Positions 5,986 through 6,958 of a stretch of DNA of 6,958 nucleotides are shown here, in pieces. A program made the position numbers and the translations under genes. Under the pieces are notes generated by a model. It worked only from the letters and a program-made list of their open reading frames with translations, did no database searches and had not been told where the DNA came from. Source of the stretch: Candidatus Binataceae bacterium (GTDB taxonomy: Bacteria > Desulfobacterota > Binatia > Binatales > Binataceae); the NCBI GenBank assembly GCA_030042765.1, contig JASHZA010000076.1, positions 1 through 6,958 of the forward strand. Reading direction: 5' to 3'. How positions within the stretch are numbered: position 1 is the first letter of the stretch; every line of letters starts with the position of its first letter.

Positions 5986-6015
5986 TTGGACTTAAGCGCG
6001 GTTATTCATTATTCA
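5986..6015 (+). promoter_or_regulatory. Possible promoter of the amidohydrolase gene
   Basis: TTGGAC (5986-5991) resembles a -35 box, and TATTCA (6010-6015), 18 bp later within the A+T-rich heptamer repeat, is a weak -10. Together with the 151-bp gap it suggests that the amidohydrolase can be transcribed separately from the monooxygenase. The matches are modest. Confidence 0.25.
6002..6015. repeat. Tandem 7-bp repeat TTATTCA x2
   Basis: TTATTCA occurs twice directly abutting at 6002-6008 and 6009-6015, about 40 bp before the amidohydrolase start. It may simply be an A+T-rich promoter element, or half-sites for a regulator together with the related repeat at 5923-5936. Confidence 0.6.
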
Positions 6016-6043
6016 TAGCTAGCGCCTCACCGCAGGCAATTGA

Positions 6044-6050
6044 GGGAGGA
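6044..6050 (+). promoter_or_regulatory. Shine-Dalgarno site of the amidohydrolase gene
   Basis: GGGAGGA lies 5 nt before the ATG at 6056. It fixes that start. Confidence 0.85.
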
Positions 6051-6055
6051 ACCCG

Positions 6056-6958
6056 ATGCCGTACGCCACCGGACGCATCTATAACGATGCCGACGCCCAT
6101 GTGATGGAACCGGTCAATTGGCTCGCGACCTATGCTGACGCCAAGACGCGCGAGTTGCTCAAACCGCTGGATTTTTCCAGAACGGGCAAGATGGCCGAGC
6201 ACGCAACCACCGGCAAATATCCGGCGAGCCATTGGGATGAAGTCGATATCGAAAAGAACCTGATGTTCATCAAGGGCTGGGAGGCGCTGGGCGCTTTCGA
6301 TGCGGCCGAGCGCAAGCGGGCGCTGGATTTGCTGGGCTTCAACCGCCAGCTCGTCTTCACGTCTCTGGCGATGGGCCAATTTTGGGGCGTGTTCGAGCAG
6401 CGCGAGTACAATCCTGACCTGCTCTACGGCGGCGCCGCCGCTGTAAATCGTGCGATCACCGACTTTTGCAAGGACGACGGGCGCCTGATTCCTGTTGGCT
6501 TTCTGCCGCTCGACGACGCGCGGCGCGCCGAGCGCACGATCGACGAGGGGCTCAAGCTGGGATGCGGCACGTTCTGGATTCCGGCGAACCCGGCGGGTGA
6601 CAAGTCTCCCACCCATCATGACTTCGACGGGGTTTGGGGCCGGCTGCAGGACGCCAATGTGCCGTTCATGCTGCACGTCGGCGCGGGCGAGACACCGATG
6701 CCGGCAGCGTATCGCAACAACGGACGCGGGCCGATTACAGGCTTCCTCGGTGGCGGCGAGGACCTCGATTCGAAAGCCTTCATGATGCTCCACGGGCCGG
6801 CCGAGGCCTTTCTCAGCGCGATGGTGCTCGACGGCACGCTCGAGCAGTTTCCGCGCCTGCGCGGCGGAGTAATCGAGCTGGGAGCGTTGTGGGTGCCGCC
6901 GTGGCTGAGGCGGCTTGACGTAGCGCAACAGGCGTTCGCGCGCACAGAGCCGGGCCTC
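6056..6958 (+). CDS. Amidohydrolase-2 family metal-dependent hydrolase (ACMSD-like TIM barrel); 3' end outside window
   Basis: The frame is open from the ATG at 6056 to the last base, giving 301 residues without a stop; the end is missing. It begins MPYATGRIYNDADAHVMEP, the typical start of the amidohydrolase-2 (Amidohydro_2) family. D13/H15 stand at the end of strand 1, where metal ligands lie. Further hallmarks are NRAITDFCKDDGRLIPVGFLPL (about 131-152), GCGTFWIPANPAGDKSPTHHDFDGVWGRL, FMLHVGAG with H207 as the likely second metal ligand, and HGPAEAFLSAMVLDGTLEQFPRLRGGVIELGALWVPPWLRRLD (about 244-286). The catalytic Asp, usually in an SDYPH-type motif near the C-terminus, would lie beyond the window. 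Known relatives hydrolyse or decarboxylate (for example ACMSD); the reaction here is unknown. It starts 151 bp after the monooxygenase in the same direction, so a shared catabolic role is plausible. It has a clear GGGAGGA ribosome site and no signal peptide. Confidence 0.9.
   Translation, partial: MPYATGRIYNDADAHVMEPVNWLATYADAKTRELLKPLDFSRTGKMAEHATTGKYPASHWDEVDIEKNLMFIKGWEALGAFDAAERKRALDLLGFNRQLVFTSLAMGQFWGVFEQREYNPDLLYGGAAAVNRAITDFCKDDGRLIPVGFLPLDDARRAERTIDEGLKLGCGTFWIPANPAGDKSPTHHDFDGVWGRLQDANVPFMLHVGAGETPMPAAYRNNGRGPITGFLGGGEDLDSKAFMMLHGPAEAFLSAMVLDGTLEQFPRLRGGVIELGALWVPPWLRRLDVAQQAFARTEPGL

Noticed and set aside
6002..6928. Long open frame on the minus strand (308 codons) opposite the amidohydrolase
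   Set aside because: It is a shadow of the G+C-rich plus-strand gene. Its translation is Arg/His/Gln-rich with no recognisable motif, while the plus strand has clear family signatures and a Shine-Dalgarno.

Overview
The window is G+C-rich bacterial DNA with long ORFs and well-formed Shine-Dalgarno sites (GGAGG-type) before most genes. The gene content is a LigD-type ligase/polymerase, a FadE-like acyl-CoA dehydrogenase, an Rv2258c-like methyltransferase, a bacterial luciferase-like flavin monooxygenase and an amidohydrolase-2 protein. This mix recalls uncultivated soil or groundwater lineages rich in such catabolic enzymes (for example Candidatus Binatia/Binatota-like or other deltaproteobacterial-type groups). 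That placement is an inference from protein style and could not be tested here.

Layout. Positions 1-1149 (+) hold the 3' part of a DNA ligase D gene: the end of the ATP-dependent ligase domain, a Pro/Ala-rich linker, and a complete polymerase/primase domain. After a 128-bp gap carrying an inverted repeat, an acyl-CoA dehydrogenase (1278-2459, +) and a SAM-dependent methyltransferase (2477-3541, +) follow with only 17 bp between them, so they are probably one transcript. A carboxymuconolactone-decarboxylase-family gene (3654-4199, -) converges on the methyltransferase. From its start, a 304-bp divergent regulatory region (4200-4503) leads to a NtaA/SnaA/DszA-family FMN-dependent monooxygenase (4504-5904, +). 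After a 151-bp spacer comes an amidohydrolase-2 family metal-dependent hydrolase (6056 to the window end, +), cut off at its 3' end.

How the genes may work together. Apart from LigD (double-strand-break repair), the set looks like an uncharacterised catabolic neighbourhood. It contains a flavin monooxygenase (C-S, C-N or C-C bond oxidation in its family), a metal-dependent hydrolase or decarboxylase, a CMD/AhpD-fold protein, an acyl-CoA dehydrogenase and a small-molecule methyltransferase. No substrate can be named. The flavin reductase that two-component monooxygenases of this type need is not in the window, nor is an acyl-CoA ligase or a regulator.

The most distinctive non-coding signals are in the divergent region. 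One is a 7+4+7 perfect inverted repeat at 4371-4388, which resembles an operator. The other is a set of mutually exclusive hairpins directly upstream of the monooxygenase Shine-Dalgarno. No RNA gene, CRISPR array, insertion sequence or unmistakable intrinsic terminator was found.
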